Source of the DNA: Dehalococcoidia bacterium
Lineage (GTDB): Bacteria > Chloroflexota > Dehalococcoidia > DSTF01 > JACRBR01
Assembly: GCA_021462855.1 (NCBI GenBank)
Contig: JAJTXQ010000034.1
Location: 5,001-69,000 of the forward strand
Length of the DNA: 64,000 nucleotides
Direction of reading: 5' to 3'
The notes under the pieces are model-generated. The model did not search any database. It saw only the letters and a program-made list of their open reading frames with translations, and was not told the origin of the DNA. The position numbers were made by a program, and so were the translations under genes. Position 1 is the stretch's first letter. The number at the start of each line of letters is the position of its first letter. Positions 35,003-43,538 of this stretch are shown piece by piece.

Positions 35003-36502
35003 ATGACCACGACCCCAATCGCAGCCAAGTACGAGACCGTGATCGGCCTGGAGGTGCACGTGCAACTCCTGACCGAACGGAAGATGTTCTGCGGCTGCAA
35101 CGCCGCCTACGCCGATGCCGTGCCGAACACGCACGTCTGCCCCGTCTGCATGGCGCTGCCCGGCGTGCTGCCGGTGATCAACCGCAAGGCCGTCGAGTAC
35201 ACGGTCATGGCGGCCCTCGCGCTCAACTGCGAGATCCCGCAGTTCTCGAAGTTCGACCGCAAGAACTACCCGTACCCCGACCTCCTCAAGGGCTACCAGA
35301 TCTCGCAGTACGACCTGCCGCTCTCGCAGGGCGGCTGGCTCGAGATCGAGGTCGAGGGCCACGAACCGCGCCGCGTCGGCATCGAGCGCTGCCATCTGGA
35401 GGAGGACACGGCGCGGCTCACGCACCGCACCGACGCCGCCGGCGAATCGCATTCGCTGATCGACATGAACCGCTCGGGCGTGCCGCTGATGGAGATCGTC
35501 AGCGCGCCGGACATGCGCTCGCCCGAGGAGGCGCGCGAATACCTGGTGAAGCTGCGCCAGATCCTCCGCTACATCGGCGTCAGCAAGGCAAACATGGAGG
35601 AAGGCAACTTCCGCTGCGACGCAAACATCTCGTTGCGCCCCGCCGGCGCGAGCGAGTACGGCGCCAAGGTCGAGGTCAAGAACATGAACTCGTTCCGCGC
35701 CGTCTACCACGCGCTCCAGCACGAAGTCGTGCGGCAGACGGCCGAGCTCGACGCCGGACACCGCATCCCGCAGGAGACGCGCGGCTGGGTCGAAGCCGAC
35801 GGCCGCACCGTCAGCCAGCGCTCGAAGGAGCAGGCCCACGACTACCGCTACTTCCCCGAGCCTGACCTGCCGCCCGTCACCCTCGCGCCGGCCGATGTCG
35901 ACGCCATCCGCGCCCGGCTGCCGGAGCTGCCCGACGCAAAGATGCGCCGATTCGAGGGCGAATACGGCCTGACCCGCTACGAGGCGAACCTCCTCTGCGA
36001 ATCCCGCGCGCGCGCCGACTACTACGAGGCCGCCGTTGCGCCCGCAGGCGCTGGCGCCGATGACGCGAGCCGCCGCTACGCCAAGCAGGTCGCCAACTGG
36101 ATGCTCGGCGACTTCGCCCGCCTGCTCAACGCCGCCGGCAGCGACATCGCCGACGCGCGCGTCGCGCCGGCGGACCTGCACGCGCTCATCGCGCTGATCG
36201 AGGACGGCACGATCTCCGGCAAGATCGCCAAGTCGGTGTTCGAGGCGATGTTCGACTCCGGAAAGCCGCCGGCGACCGTCATCGACGAGCTCGGCCTGTC
36301 GCAGATCAGCGCGGCCGACGAGATCAGCGGCATCGTCGACGCCGTCATCGCGCGCAACGAGAAGCCCGTCGCCGACTACCGCGCCGGCAAGCAGGAGGCG
36401 CTCAAGTTCCTCGTCGGCCAGGCGATGCGCGAGACGCGCGGACGCGCCAACCCCGCGACGCTCACCGAAATCCTGAAGGCGAAGCTGGACGCGAAGGCCT
36501 GA
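35003..36502 (+). CDS. gatB: Aspartyl/glutamyl-tRNA amidotransferase subunit B
   Basis: A 499-residue GatB, the kinase/tRNA-binding subunit of GatCAB, which converts Glu-tRNA-Gln and Asp-tRNA-Asn to the amides. It shows YETVIGLEVHVQL, CPVCMALPG, FDRKNYPYPDLLKGYQISQY and a complete C-terminal YqeY-like helical domain. ATG 35003 is preferred over the in-frame ATG 34973, because the latter lies inside the TATCAT hexamer that appears to be the promoter -10. gatA and gatC are not adjacent. Confidence 0.96.
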   Translation: MTTTPIAAKYETVIGLEVHVQLLTERKMFCGCNAAYADAVPNTHVCPVCMALPGVLPVINRKAVEYTVMAALALNCEIPQFSKFDRKNYPYPDLLKGYQISQYDLPLSQGGWLEIEVEGHEPRRVGIERCHLEEDTARLTHRTDAAGESHSLIDMNRSGVPLMEIVSAPDMRSPEEAREYLVKLRQILRYIGVSKANMEEGNFRCDANISLRPAGASEYGAKVEVKNMNSFRAVYHALQHEVVRQTAELDAGHRIPQETRGWVEADGRTVSQRSKEQAHDYRYFPEPDLPPVTLAPADVDAIRARLPELPDAKMRRFEGEYGLTRYEANLLCESRARADYYEAAVAPAGAGADDASRRYAKQVANWMLGDFARLLNAAGSDIADARVAPADLHALIALIEDGTISGKIAKSVFEAMFDSGKPPATVIDELGLSQISAADEISGIVDAVIARNEKPVADYRAGKQEALKFLVGQAMRETRGRANPATLTEILKAKLDAKA

Positions 36503-36519
36503 CAAATTGATAACGATCG

Positions 36520-36549
36520 TTCACGGATCATCTGGTCCGGTGGTACACT
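36520..36549 (+). promoter_or_regulatory. Candidate promoter of yvcK
   Basis: TTCACG (36520-36525), an 18-base spacer and TACACT (36544-36549), leaving 10 bases to ATG 36560. Confidence 0.4.
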
Positions 36550-36559
36550 GGCGAGCGGA

Positions 36560-37909
36560 ATGCGCTCGCTGATCAAAGACCAGAGCTTCATCAAGTGGTT
36601 CTATTTCGGGATGCACATCAAGCGATGGCTCCTGCTGATGATGCTCGGCGTCGTCATCATGGGCCTCGGCTTCGGGTACTTCCTGCGCGAGGTCTACGTC
36701 TCCTACACCTTCCCTGACTGGGTCTACTACCTGACGCTGCAGTTCCTGCCACGCTGGCTGAGGGGAGCGCTGTTCGTCAGCGCCAGCCTCGGCATCATCG
36801 TCTTCGCCGTGTGGAAGCTGAACCAGTCGCTGCTCTCGGCGTTCATCAAGCCCGAGCGGAACGAGAGCATCGTCGACATCATCTACAACCACCGCTACCT
36901 GCGCCGCGGCCCGAAGATCGTCGCCATCGGCGGCGGCACCGGCCTCTCCACACTCCTGCGCGGCCTCAAGGAATACACCGGCAACATCACGGCGATCGTG
37001 TCCATCGCAGATGATGGCGGCAGCTCCGGCCGCCTGCAGCGCGAACTCGGCGTGTTGCCGCCGGGCGACATCCGCAAGAACATCGCCGCGCTCGCCGACG
37101 CCGAGCCGCTCATGTCGCGTCTCTTCGAGTACCGCTTCGCAGAAGGCGACGGTCTCGGCGGACACAGCTTCGGAAACCTCTTCATCGTCGCGATGACCGA
37201 GGTCGCCGGCAACTTCGAAGAGGCCGTGCGCGAAACATCGCGCGTGCTCGCCGTCCGCGGCCAGATCCTGCCGGCGACGCTCTCCGCCCTCACGATCTGC
37301 GCGCGCACCGAGGACGGCCAGGTGGTACGCGGCGAGTCGGCAATCACCGAGCACGGGCACGTCAAGGAGATCTTCCTCGACCCGCCCACGATCCAGGCCA
37401 ACCCCGATGCGATCCGCGCGATCCTGCAGGCCGACCTCATCGTCTGCGGCCCCGGCAGCCTCATGACGAGCCTGCTGCCGAATCTGCTCGTCGAGGGCAT
37501 CCGCCGCGCGATGGAGGTGTCACCGGCGCTCAAGGTCTACGTCTGCAACGTCGCCACGCAGCACGGTGAGACCGACGCGTTCAAGGTCAGCGACCACTTC
37601 AACACGTTGCGCGAGCACCTCAAGGGCACGAACGCCTTCGACTTCGTGCTCGCGAACAGCAACACCAACGCCGTGCTTCCGGAGGAGTGGCACTCGGAGC
37701 CCGTGCAGGTCGACCGCACGACGCTTGAAGGCTCGCGCGTCATCCGCTCGGACGTCGTGTCGCAGGAGAACCGCTACCGCCACGACTCCAAGAAGCTCGC
37801 CGACGCGCTCATCCGCCTGTACTACGAGCGCAACCAGCCTCCCGCCGAGCCTGAGCAGGACGCCATCGCCGCGGCCGATGAGGTCCGCCAGCAGGCCGGC
37901 GTCGGCTAG
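36560..37909 (+). CDS. YvcK/CofD-like protein with N-terminal membrane helices
   Basis: A 449-residue protein. Two hydrophobic helices (about residues 22-45 and 70-88) precede a YvcK-type UDP-sugar-binding domain from about residue 117: KIVAIGGGTGLSTLLRGLK, then VSIADDGGSSGRLQRELG, PPGDIRKNIAALA, and GHSFGNLFIVAMTEVAG. YvcK-type proteins affect cell-wall precursor flow and carbon metabolism. The N-terminal membrane extension (absent from Bacillus YvcK) suggests it is tethered to the membrane near peptidoglycan synthesis. WhiA and RapZ, its usual neighbours, are absent. Confidence 0.88.
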   Translation: MRSLIKDQSFIKWFYFGMHIKRWLLLMMLGVVIMGLGFGYFLREVYVSYTFPDWVYYLTLQFLPRWLRGALFVSASLGIIVFAVWKLNQSLLSAFIKPERNESIVDIIYNHRYLRRGPKIVAIGGGTGLSTLLRGLKEYTGNITAIVSIADDGGSSGRLQRELGVLPPGDIRKNIAALADAEPLMSRLFEYRFAEGDGLGGHSFGNLFIVAMTEVAGNFEEAVRETSRVLAVRGQILPATLSALTICARTEDGQVVRGESAITEHGHVKEIFLDPPTIQANPDAIRAILQADLIVCGPGSLMTSLLPNLLVEGIRRAMEVSPALKVYVCNVATQHGETDAFKVSDHFNTLREHLKGTNAFDFVLANSNTNAVLPEEWHSEPVQVDRTTLEGSRVIRSDVVSQENRYRHDSKKLADALIRLYYERNQPPAEPEQDAIAAADEVRQQAGVG

Positions 37910-38003
37910 GGCGACCGCCGCACGCCCCACCGGCGTCCGCGAGGACCCCCTTCTCGCAACGACACCAGTGGCCGCGGTATTCGCACGCGGTGGAGGGCCG
38001 CGC

Positions 38004-38705
38004 TCAGTGCACCGCGGCGAGCGAGCGCGGCGCCTGCGCCGACAGCGCACGCAACCCGTTCACCGCCATGTCGACAAGCGGTGTCGGCAGCGGCCAGTCG
38101 CCGGGCGACCAGCGCGGGAACCCGCGCAGCGCATCCAGGTCGAGGCTGTACGTGTTTCGCCGGCCCATCCGGTGCCGCACGATCACCCGCTCGGCCTCGA
38201 GCTGGTTCAACAGCGCCACGAGCGCTCGCTCCGTCACGCCGACCGATGCGGACATCTCGCGCACTGTGCTGTTCGGGTCCATCGCAATCGCGAGCAGCAG
38301 GAGCGCGTGGTTGGTGAGGAAGCCCCAGTTGCCTTCGCGCGGCTCGCGCGCGCCCGAGTCGACCGCCGCCGGCTTCGCCTTCGCGCCGTTCGTGTGATGC
38401 GGCGGCTCCGAAATCTGCAGCATGACGTTGATCAGCCCGTCGATGAACATCCGTGGCGTCAGCGAGACCGTCCCCTCGCGCCGGTATGACGCGAGCCGCT
38501 CGAAGTCCACGGAATACGTGTTGCAGCGCCCGTCGCGGTGCCGCTCGATGATCTGTTCCTCGCGCAGCTGGCGGAGGATCGCGAGCGTCGCCCGCTCGGT
38601 CACGCCGACGCCCTGTGAGATCTCGCGGACGGTCGAATCGTTGTGCTTTACGACGTACACCAATACCAGCGCCTGGTTCGTCAGGAATCCCCACGTGGCC
38701 GTCAT
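38004..38705 (-). CDS. Regulator with two tandem winged-helix domains
   Basis: A 233-residue protein with two copies of one DNA-binding domain: residues 5-72 and 127-193, each starting WGFLTN and sharing STVRE, VGVTERA, RHR-x-GR and NTYS. By hand alignment about 39 of 67 positions are identical, so this is an internal duplication. Each resembles MarR/Lrp-like winged helices (VTERATLAILRQLREEQIIE). A 50-residue linker joins them. The start ATG 38705 follows GGGAGG by 7 bases; upstream ATGs lack this. A single chain with two winged helices could bind DNA as a pseudo-dimer. The region just upstream has a palindrome and direct repeats that are candidate binding sites. Confidence 0.8.
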   Translation of the reverse strand: MTATWGFLTNQALVLVYVVKHNDSTVREISQGVGVTERATLAILRQLREEQIIERHRDGRCNTYSVDFERLASYRREGTVSLTPRMFIDGLINVMLQISEPPHHTNGAKAKPAAVDSGAREPREGNWGFLTNHALLLLAIAMDPNSTVREMSASVGVTERALVALLNQLEAERVIVRHRMGRRNTYSLDLDALRGFPRWSPGDWPLPTPLVDMAVNGLRALSAQAPRSLAAVH

Positions 38706-38766
38706 GTCCGAGCCTCCCGCTGCGATCGACATGCCCACTTCGTTGGAAAAAAGACGGCGAAACTAC

Positions 38767-38778
38767 TTGACAGGTCAA
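38767..38778. promoter_or_regulatory. Candidate operator palindrome
   Basis: TTGAC-AG-GTCAA is a perfect inverted repeat covering the -35 of the plus-strand promoter and lying about 60 bases upstream of the tandem winged-helix gene. Confidence 0.4.
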
Positions 38779-38794
38779 TTTCACGAACTACAAT
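38767..38794 (+). promoter_or_regulatory. Near-consensus promoter reading into a gene-less region
   Basis: TTGACA (38767-38772), a 16-base spacer and TACAAT (38789-38794). It is the best-looking sigma-70-type promoter in the window, yet no coding frame follows it before the convergent folD gene. Confidence 0.6.
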
Positions 38795-38858
38795 GCATGT
38801 ATCGTCAATCACGGTATGGAACTCACGGTTCATAGTTCATGTTCCTGATTTCACGAAC
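38778..38858 (+). repeat. Direct repeats ATTTCACGAAC
   Basis: ATTTCACGAAC occurs at 38778-38788 and again at 38848-38858, exactly 70 bases apart. Between them TCACGGT appears twice (around 38807 and 38823). This A+T-rich stretch contrasts with the surroundings and may hold operator sites for the divergent regulator. Confidence 0.45.
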
Positions 38859-39211
38859 GAAGTAACGTGTTATGGCAATCAGTTCTTCGCCATCATGCAA
38901 CAGCCTTCATGCATTTGCAAGGGGTTCAATCGCCATAACGCTGCGAATTTCGAAATTGTCCGCCGTACGAGGTGCGGGGGAGGCCGGTGGGGCTGCGGCG
39001 ACCGTGGAAAAGGAGGGTCCCGGGAAGTGAGCTGATGTCGGCGAGCGCCAGATGCTTTGGTGGCAGTCTCTCAGGCGGGGGAACTGGCGCGGACGGACCG
39101 AAGGCTCACGGGGGCGGTTTGGCCGACCGCCCTTCCCTGCAGGAGACACCAGGAGGTTGGTCCACGGGAAGAACAGGCGGATAAGCCGGCGTCAGGAGGG
39201 CCGGCTTATTT
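38801..39211 (+). ncRNA. Candidate structured non-coding RNA
   Basis: This stretch lacks a credible coding frame but is bounded by the promoter at 38767-38794 and a terminator at 39182-39211. Paired stems are visible: 39027-39032 with 39104-39109; inside it 39045-39051 with 39084-39090 (7 bp, perfect); and 39112-39118 with 39126-39132 (7 bp). Conserved cores of RNase P RNA, tmRNA, SRP RNA, 6S RNA or common riboswitches are not recognised. It may instead be a long regulatory leader or a degenerate region. Confidence 0.4.
39182..39211 (+). terminator. Hairpin terminator overlapping the folD stop codon
   Basis: A perfect 9-bp stem (39182-39190 with 39200-39208) and a 9-base loop, followed by TTT on the plus strand. 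The right arm includes the folD stop (39206-39208), so the hairpin can end both the plus-strand transcript and folD. Confidence 0.65.
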
Positions 39212-40102
39212 GCTGCCCGCCGTTTCCGGCCCGCCGCTCGCCGCCCGCACGGTGTTCCACAGCAGCATCGCCACGGTCATCGGCCCGACGCCGCCCGGCA
39301 CCGGCGTGATCGCCGATGCCTTCCGCGCCACCGCGTCGAAGTCGACGTCGCCGATGAGCCGGCTGCCGGTCTTCTTCGTCGCGTCCGGCACGCGATTGAT
39401 CCCGACGTCGATCACCACGGCGCCATCGCGCACCATGTCCGCGGTCACAGCCCGCGGCACCCCGATCGCCGCGATGACGATGTCCGCCGTCCGCGTATGC
39501 GCGCCAATGTCGGGCGTGCCGGTGTGACACACCGTCACGGTCGCGTTGCCGCCCGGCGCCTTCCGCATCAGCAGCCCGGCGAGCGGCTTGCCGACGAGGT
39601 TCGAACGACCGCACACCACGACGTGCTTGCCGCTCGGGTCGTTGCCCGTGCGCATCAGCATCTGGATCACGCCGTGCGGCGTGCACGACAGGTACGCCGG
39701 CTCCCCGCGAAACAGCCGCCCCACGTTCGTCGGGTGCAGCCCGTCGACATCCTTGCTCACGGCCACCGCGGACGCGATCGCCGATTCGTCGATGTGGCGC
39801 GGCAGCGGCATCTGCACCAGGATGCCGTGCCACGCCGGGTCGTCGTTGAGCCGCGCGATCACGTCGAGCAGCTCCGTCTGCGTCATGCTCTCCGGCAGGC
39901 GCAGCGTCTCCGACCGCATGCCGACCTCGGCGGCCGCCTTCGTCTTCCCCCGCACGTACGACACCGATGCCGGGTTGTCGCCGACGAGCACCACGATCAG
40001 CCCCGGCTCCACGCCGCGCCCGCGCAGCGCCGCGACATCGGCGCGCACCTCGTCGCGCACGGCGCCGGCGATCGCCTGCCCGTCGATGATCGTGGCGGTC
40101 AT
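39206..40102 (-). CDS. folD: Methylenetetrahydrofolate dehydrogenase/cyclohydrolase
   Basis: A 298-residue FolD, interconverting 5,10-methylene-, methenyl- and 10-formyl-THF in the cytoplasm. The catalytic Y49-x3-K53 (SYVRGKTKAA), SKDVDGLHPTN, GRSNLVGKPLA (NADP loop) and ITPVPGGVGPMTVAML are all present. ATG 40102 follows GAGGGAG. It is divergent from acpS, with a 61-base spacer. Confidence 0.96.
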   Translation of the reverse strand: MTATIIDGQAIAGAVRDEVRADVAALRGRGVEPGLIVVLVGDNPASVSYVRGKTKAAAEVGMRSETLRLPESMTQTELLDVIARLNDDPAWHGILVQMPLPRHIDESAIASAVAVSKDVDGLHPTNVGRLFRGEPAYLSCTPHGVIQMLMRTGNDPSGKHVVVCGRSNLVGKPLAGLLMRKAPGGNATVTVCHTGTPDIGAHTRTADIVIAAIGVPRAVTADMVRDGAVVIDVGINRVPDATKKTGSRLIGDVDFDAVARKASAITPVPGGVGPMTVAMLLWNTVRAASGGPETAGSK

Positions 40103-40163
40103 GGCTGCTCCCTCAAGTCGTTGCGTGCCGAAGTGTAGCGCAGCATCGCGGTACAATCGCCGC

Positions 40164-40601
40164 ATGGAATACGCCGTCGGCGTCGATGCGATCGAGATCG
40201 CCCGCGTGCGGACCGTGCTGCAACGCCACCCGGAGCGGTTCCTCCGCCGCGTGTACACGCCCGAGGAGGTCGCGTTCTGCCGCGGCCGCGTCCCCGAACT
40301 CGCCGCGCGCTTCGCCGCGAAGGAGGCGACCATGAAGGCCCTCGGCACCGGCGCGCGCGGTCTCGCCTGGCGCGAGATCGAGGTGCTGCCGAACCAGCGC
40401 GGCAAGCCGCTGATCTACCTCCACGGCGAAGCGCGCCGCCGCGGTGACGCGATCGGCCTGCGCGGCGTCGACGTCAGCCTCACCCACTCGCGCGAGCTCG
40501 CGATCGCGGTCGTCGTCGGCGCCGTGGACGATGCGCCGATCAACCGCGAGCAGCACCGCGCGCGCCTCGTCGAGTGGCTGCGTGAACAGGGGCGCCTGTG
40601 A
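40164..40601 (+). CDS. acpS: Holo-[acyl-carrier-protein] synthase
   Basis: A 145-residue AcpS that transfers 4'-phosphopantetheine from CoA to ACP. Mg ligands are D8 (GVDAIEIARV) and E54 (RFAAKEATMKALGTG), with a C-terminal VSLTHSRELAIAVVV. The last 20 residues are an extra basic tail. TACAAT (40152-40157) is exactly 6 bases before the ATG, so it is predicted to be leaderless. Its stop overlaps the next gene by GTGA. Confidence 0.94.
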   Translation: MEYAVGVDAIEIARVRTVLQRHPERFLRRVYTPEEVAFCRGRVPELAARFAAKEATMKALGTGARGLAWREIEVLPNQRGKPLIYLHGEARRRGDAIGLRGVDVSLTHSRELAIAVVVGAVDDAPINREQHRARLVEWLREQGRL

Positions 40602-42223
40602 AACTCGTGACGTCGGCGCAGATGCGCGCGATCGAGCGACGCGCGGTCGACGCCGGCGGCTCGCTGGACGCGCTGATGGAATCCGCGGGACTCGCCGTCG
40701 CGCAGGAGACGTGGCTCATGCTCGGTTCCGTCGAGGAACGGCGCATCGTCGTGCTCGTGGGCCCGGGCAACAATGGCGGCGATGGCCTCGTCGCCGCACG
40801 ACATCTTGCCGACTGGTCCGCGCGCGTCACCGTATACGTCGCGGCGCCCCGCCGCGCACCCGACGCGCACCTCGACGCGCTGCGCGAACGCGGCGTCGAA
40901 GTGCGCGCCGCGGACGATGCCGGCGCAGAAGATGCCCTGCACGCCGCGCTCGGCGACGCCGAGGTCGTCGTCGATGCGTTGCTCGGCGCCGGCTCCTCCC
41001 GCCCGATCGACGGCGCGATGGCCGGCGCGCTCCGCCTGCTCGCCGCTTGCCGCGCGCGTCCCGGCGGGCCGCGCCTTGTCGCCGTCGCCCTGCCAAGCGG
41101 CGTCGATGCCGACAGCGGCCGCGCCGACCCGCTCGCCGTCGCCGCCGACCTGACGGTCACCTTCGGTTTCGCGAAGGCCGGCCTGCACATGCTGCCCGGG
41201 AGCGAACTCGCGGGCCGCATCGAGGTCGTCGACATCGGCATCCCGCCCGGCGCGGCGGATGGCGTCGCGCTCGAGCTGCTGTCGTCCGCGTGGGTGCGCC
41301 CGCGGCTGCCCGCGCGCCCGGCGGGCGGCAACAAAGGCACGTTCGGCCGCGTGCTCGTGGTCGCCGGGTCGCAGTGGTACGTGGGCGCCGCGCGCCTCGC
41401 CGCCGAAGCGTGTTACCGCGCCGGCGCCGGGCTCGTCACGATCGCCTGTCCGCAGCGTCTGCAGGCGATGATCGCGCCCGCGCTGCCCGAGGCAACCTGG
41501 CTCCCGCTCGATGATGCGCCCGCGCTGCGGCCACCGGCGACCGGCGCCATCGTCGACGCGCTCGCCGGGTACGATGTGTTGCTCATCGGCCCGGGTCTCG
41601 GCCAGGATCCTGGAGTGCGCGACGCCATCGTGGCGGTCCTCGAGCGCGTGCCCGAGAACGTGCGCGCTTGCGTGGTCGACGCCGACGCGCTGAACGCGCT
41701 CGCCCACCGCGAGCGCTGGCACGAACGCATCTCCCGGCCCTGCGTGCTGACACCGCATCCCGGCGAGATGGCGCGCCTTCGCGCGTGCGACGTCGCCGCG
41801 GTGCAACGCGACCGCCTCGGCATCGCGACGGCCGCCGCCGCGGAGTGGAGCCACGTCGTCGTGCTGAAGGGCGCGCACACCGTCGTCGCCGCGGCAGACG
41901 GCCGCGCCGCGCTCAGCCCGCATGCCAACCCGCTGCTCGCCACCGCCGGCACCGGCGACGTGCTGGCCGGCGCCATCGCCGGGTTGATAGCGCAGGGCAT
42001 GGAGCCGCCCGAGGCGGCCGCCGCCGGCGTCTTCCTCCACGGTCTCGCGGCCGAAGAGGCCCGCGACGACCTCGGCGACCGCGGCCTGCTCGCGGGCGAC
42101 CTGCTCCCGGCGCTGCCGCGCGCCATCCGCTACGTGCGCGAGGGGAAGCGCTCGCCAGCGCCGCCCGCGCTCGGGTTCGGTGGGTTCGAATCGCTCCTCG
42201 CCCGGCCCGAAGCGGGCGGCTGA
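40598..42223 (+). CDS. nnr: Bifunctional NAD(P)HX epimerase/ADP-dependent dehydratase
   Basis: A 541-residue fusion that repairs hydrated NAD(P)H. The N-terminal YjeF_N epimerase domain (about 1-215) has VGPGNNGGDGLVAARHL and GAGSSRPIDG. The C-terminal ribokinase-like dehydratase (about 235-520) has NKGTFGRVLVVAGS, GPGLGQDPG, LTPHPGEMARL, LKGAHTVVAA and TAGTGDVLAGAIAGLIAQG. Both active sites look complete. The start is GTG 40598, overlapping the acpS stop; the acpS-nnr pairing is common. Confidence 0.95.
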   Translation: MKLVTSAQMRAIERRAVDAGGSLDALMESAGLAVAQETWLMLGSVEERRIVVLVGPGNNGGDGLVAARHLADWSARVTVYVAAPRRAPDAHLDALRERGVEVRAADDAGAEDALHAALGDAEVVVDALLGAGSSRPIDGAMAGALRLLAACRARPGGPRLVAVALPSGVDADSGRADPLAVAADLTVTFGFAKAGLHMLPGSELAGRIEVVDIGIPPGAADGVALELLSSAWVRPRLPARPAGGNKGTFGRVLVVAGSQWYVGAARLAAEACYRAGAGLVTIACPQRLQAMIAPALPEATWLPLDDAPALRPPATGAIVDALAGYDVLLIGPGLGQDPGVRDAIVAVLERVPENVRACVVDADALNALAHRERWHERISRPCVLTPHPGEMARLRACDVAAVQRDRLGIATAAAAEWSHVVVLKGAHTVVAAADGRAALSPHANPLLATAGTGDVLAGAIAGLIAQGMEPPEAAAAGVFLHGLAAEEARDDLGDRGLLAGDLLPALPRAIRYVREGKRSPAPPALGFGGFESLLARPEAGG

Positions 42224-42300
42224 AGCGCGCTTTACTTCTTCCACCGCCCGATCTACGCTCACATCACCCACGCGAACGCAACGCAGAGCGCACCTGCCCC

Positions 42301-43485
42301 ATGGCCCGCTTCGTCTACCTTGACCACGCGGCGACGACGCCGCTTCACCCGCAGGCGCTGCAGGCCATGCTGCCGTTCCTCGGCGAGGCATACGGCAACC
42401 CCTCGGCGACGTACACGCTCGCCCGCCGGTCGTCTGACGCCGTGACGAAGGCGCGCCGCACCATCGCCGCCATCCTCGGCTGCCGGCCGACCGAGCTCGT
42501 CTTCACGGGCGGCGGCACGGAGTCTATCAACACCGCGATCAAGGGCATCGCGCTCCAGCAGCAACTCGCGAACTCCGGCAACCACATCGTCACGACCACG
42601 GTCGAGCATCACGCCGTCCTGCACGCCTGCCAGTACCTCGAGCGGTTCGGGTTCGAGGTGACGCTCGTGCCGGTCGATGCGTCCGGGCGCGTCGATGCCG
42701 GCGATGTCGCCCGCGCGGTCACGAGGCACACCGCGCTCGTCAGCGTCATGACGGCGAACAACGAGGTCGGCACCATCCAGCCGGTGTTCGAGATCGCAGA
42801 TGCCGTGCGGGCACGCGCCCGCGCGCTCGGCAAGCGCATCCCGTTCCACACCGACGCGGTGCAGGCGCCCAACTCACTGCCGATGAACTTCGCTGATCGC
42901 GGCATCGACGCGTTGAGCCTCGCCGCGCACAAGTTCCGCGGGCCGAAGGGCGTCGGCGTGCTGTACCTGAGGCGCGGCGTGCCGTTCCTCGCGCAGCAAA
43001 ACGGCGGCGGGCAGGAGCGCCAGCGCCGCGCCGGCACCGAGAACGTCGCCGGCATCGTCGCCACGGCCGAGGCGCTGCGGCTGACCCAGGCGTCGCTCGG
43101 CGAAGACCGCGACCGCATCGGCGCGCTCGCCGCGCGGCTGCGCGATGGCGTGCTCGCGCGCATCGCGCGCACAACGCCGAACGGGCACGCCGCGGAGCGC
43201 CTCGTGAACAACGTCAGCATCACGTTCGAAGGCGCGGACGCCCAGGAACTCCTGCGCGACCTCGACGCCGCCGGCGTCGCCTGCAGTTCCGGCGCCGCCT
43301 GCGGCGCCACGACGGTTGAGCCGTCGCACGTGCTGCTGGCGATGGGACTGCCGCTGGAAGCCGCGGCATCCACCGTGCGCTTTACCCTCGGCCCGACGAC
43401 TACTGAGGCGGAGATCGACTACGTCCTCGAGACGCTCCCCGGCGTGGTGGCACGCTCGCGCGCGGCGCATCTCGCGCCGGCGTAG
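42301..43485 (+). CDS. Cysteine desulfurase (NifS/IscS class)
   Basis: A 394-residue PLP enzyme that takes sulfur from cysteine for Fe-S clusters or tRNA thiolation. It begins VYLDHAATTPLHP. The PLP Lys is K211 (AAHKFRGPKG), the base is in VEHHAVL (H103/H104) and the persulfide Cys is C328 in VACSSGAAC. The loop is of the long, class I type. No scaffold gene follows, and no IscR-like regulator precedes it. Mature length is normal. Confidence 0.94.
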   Translation: MARFVYLDHAATTPLHPQALQAMLPFLGEAYGNPSATYTLARRSSDAVTKARRTIAAILGCRPTELVFTGGGTESINTAIKGIALQQQLANSGNHIVTTTVEHHAVLHACQYLERFGFEVTLVPVDASGRVDAGDVARAVTRHTALVSVMTANNEVGTIQPVFEIADAVRARARALGKRIPFHTDAVQAPNSLPMNFADRGIDALSLAAHKFRGPKGVGVLYLRRGVPFLAQQNGGGQERQRRAGTENVAGIVATAEALRLTQASLGEDRDRIGALAARLRDGVLARIARTTPNGHAAERLVNNVSITFEGADAQELLRDLDAAGVACSSGAACGATTVEPSHVLLAMGLPLEAAASTVRFTLGPTTTEAEIDYVLETLPGVVARSRAAHLAPA

Positions 43486-43538
43486 CCCCGCAAGCCACGA
43501 GGGTTCATTTCCCGCCGCGAGCGTCATATCATCAGGCC

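Noticed and set aside
38801-39211. Identification of the candidate RNA as a ZTP, cobalamin or SAM riboswitch, RNase P or SRP RNA
   Set aside because: None of the conserved cores of these classes could be aligned by eye, and no downstream plus-strand gene exists for a riboswitch to control.
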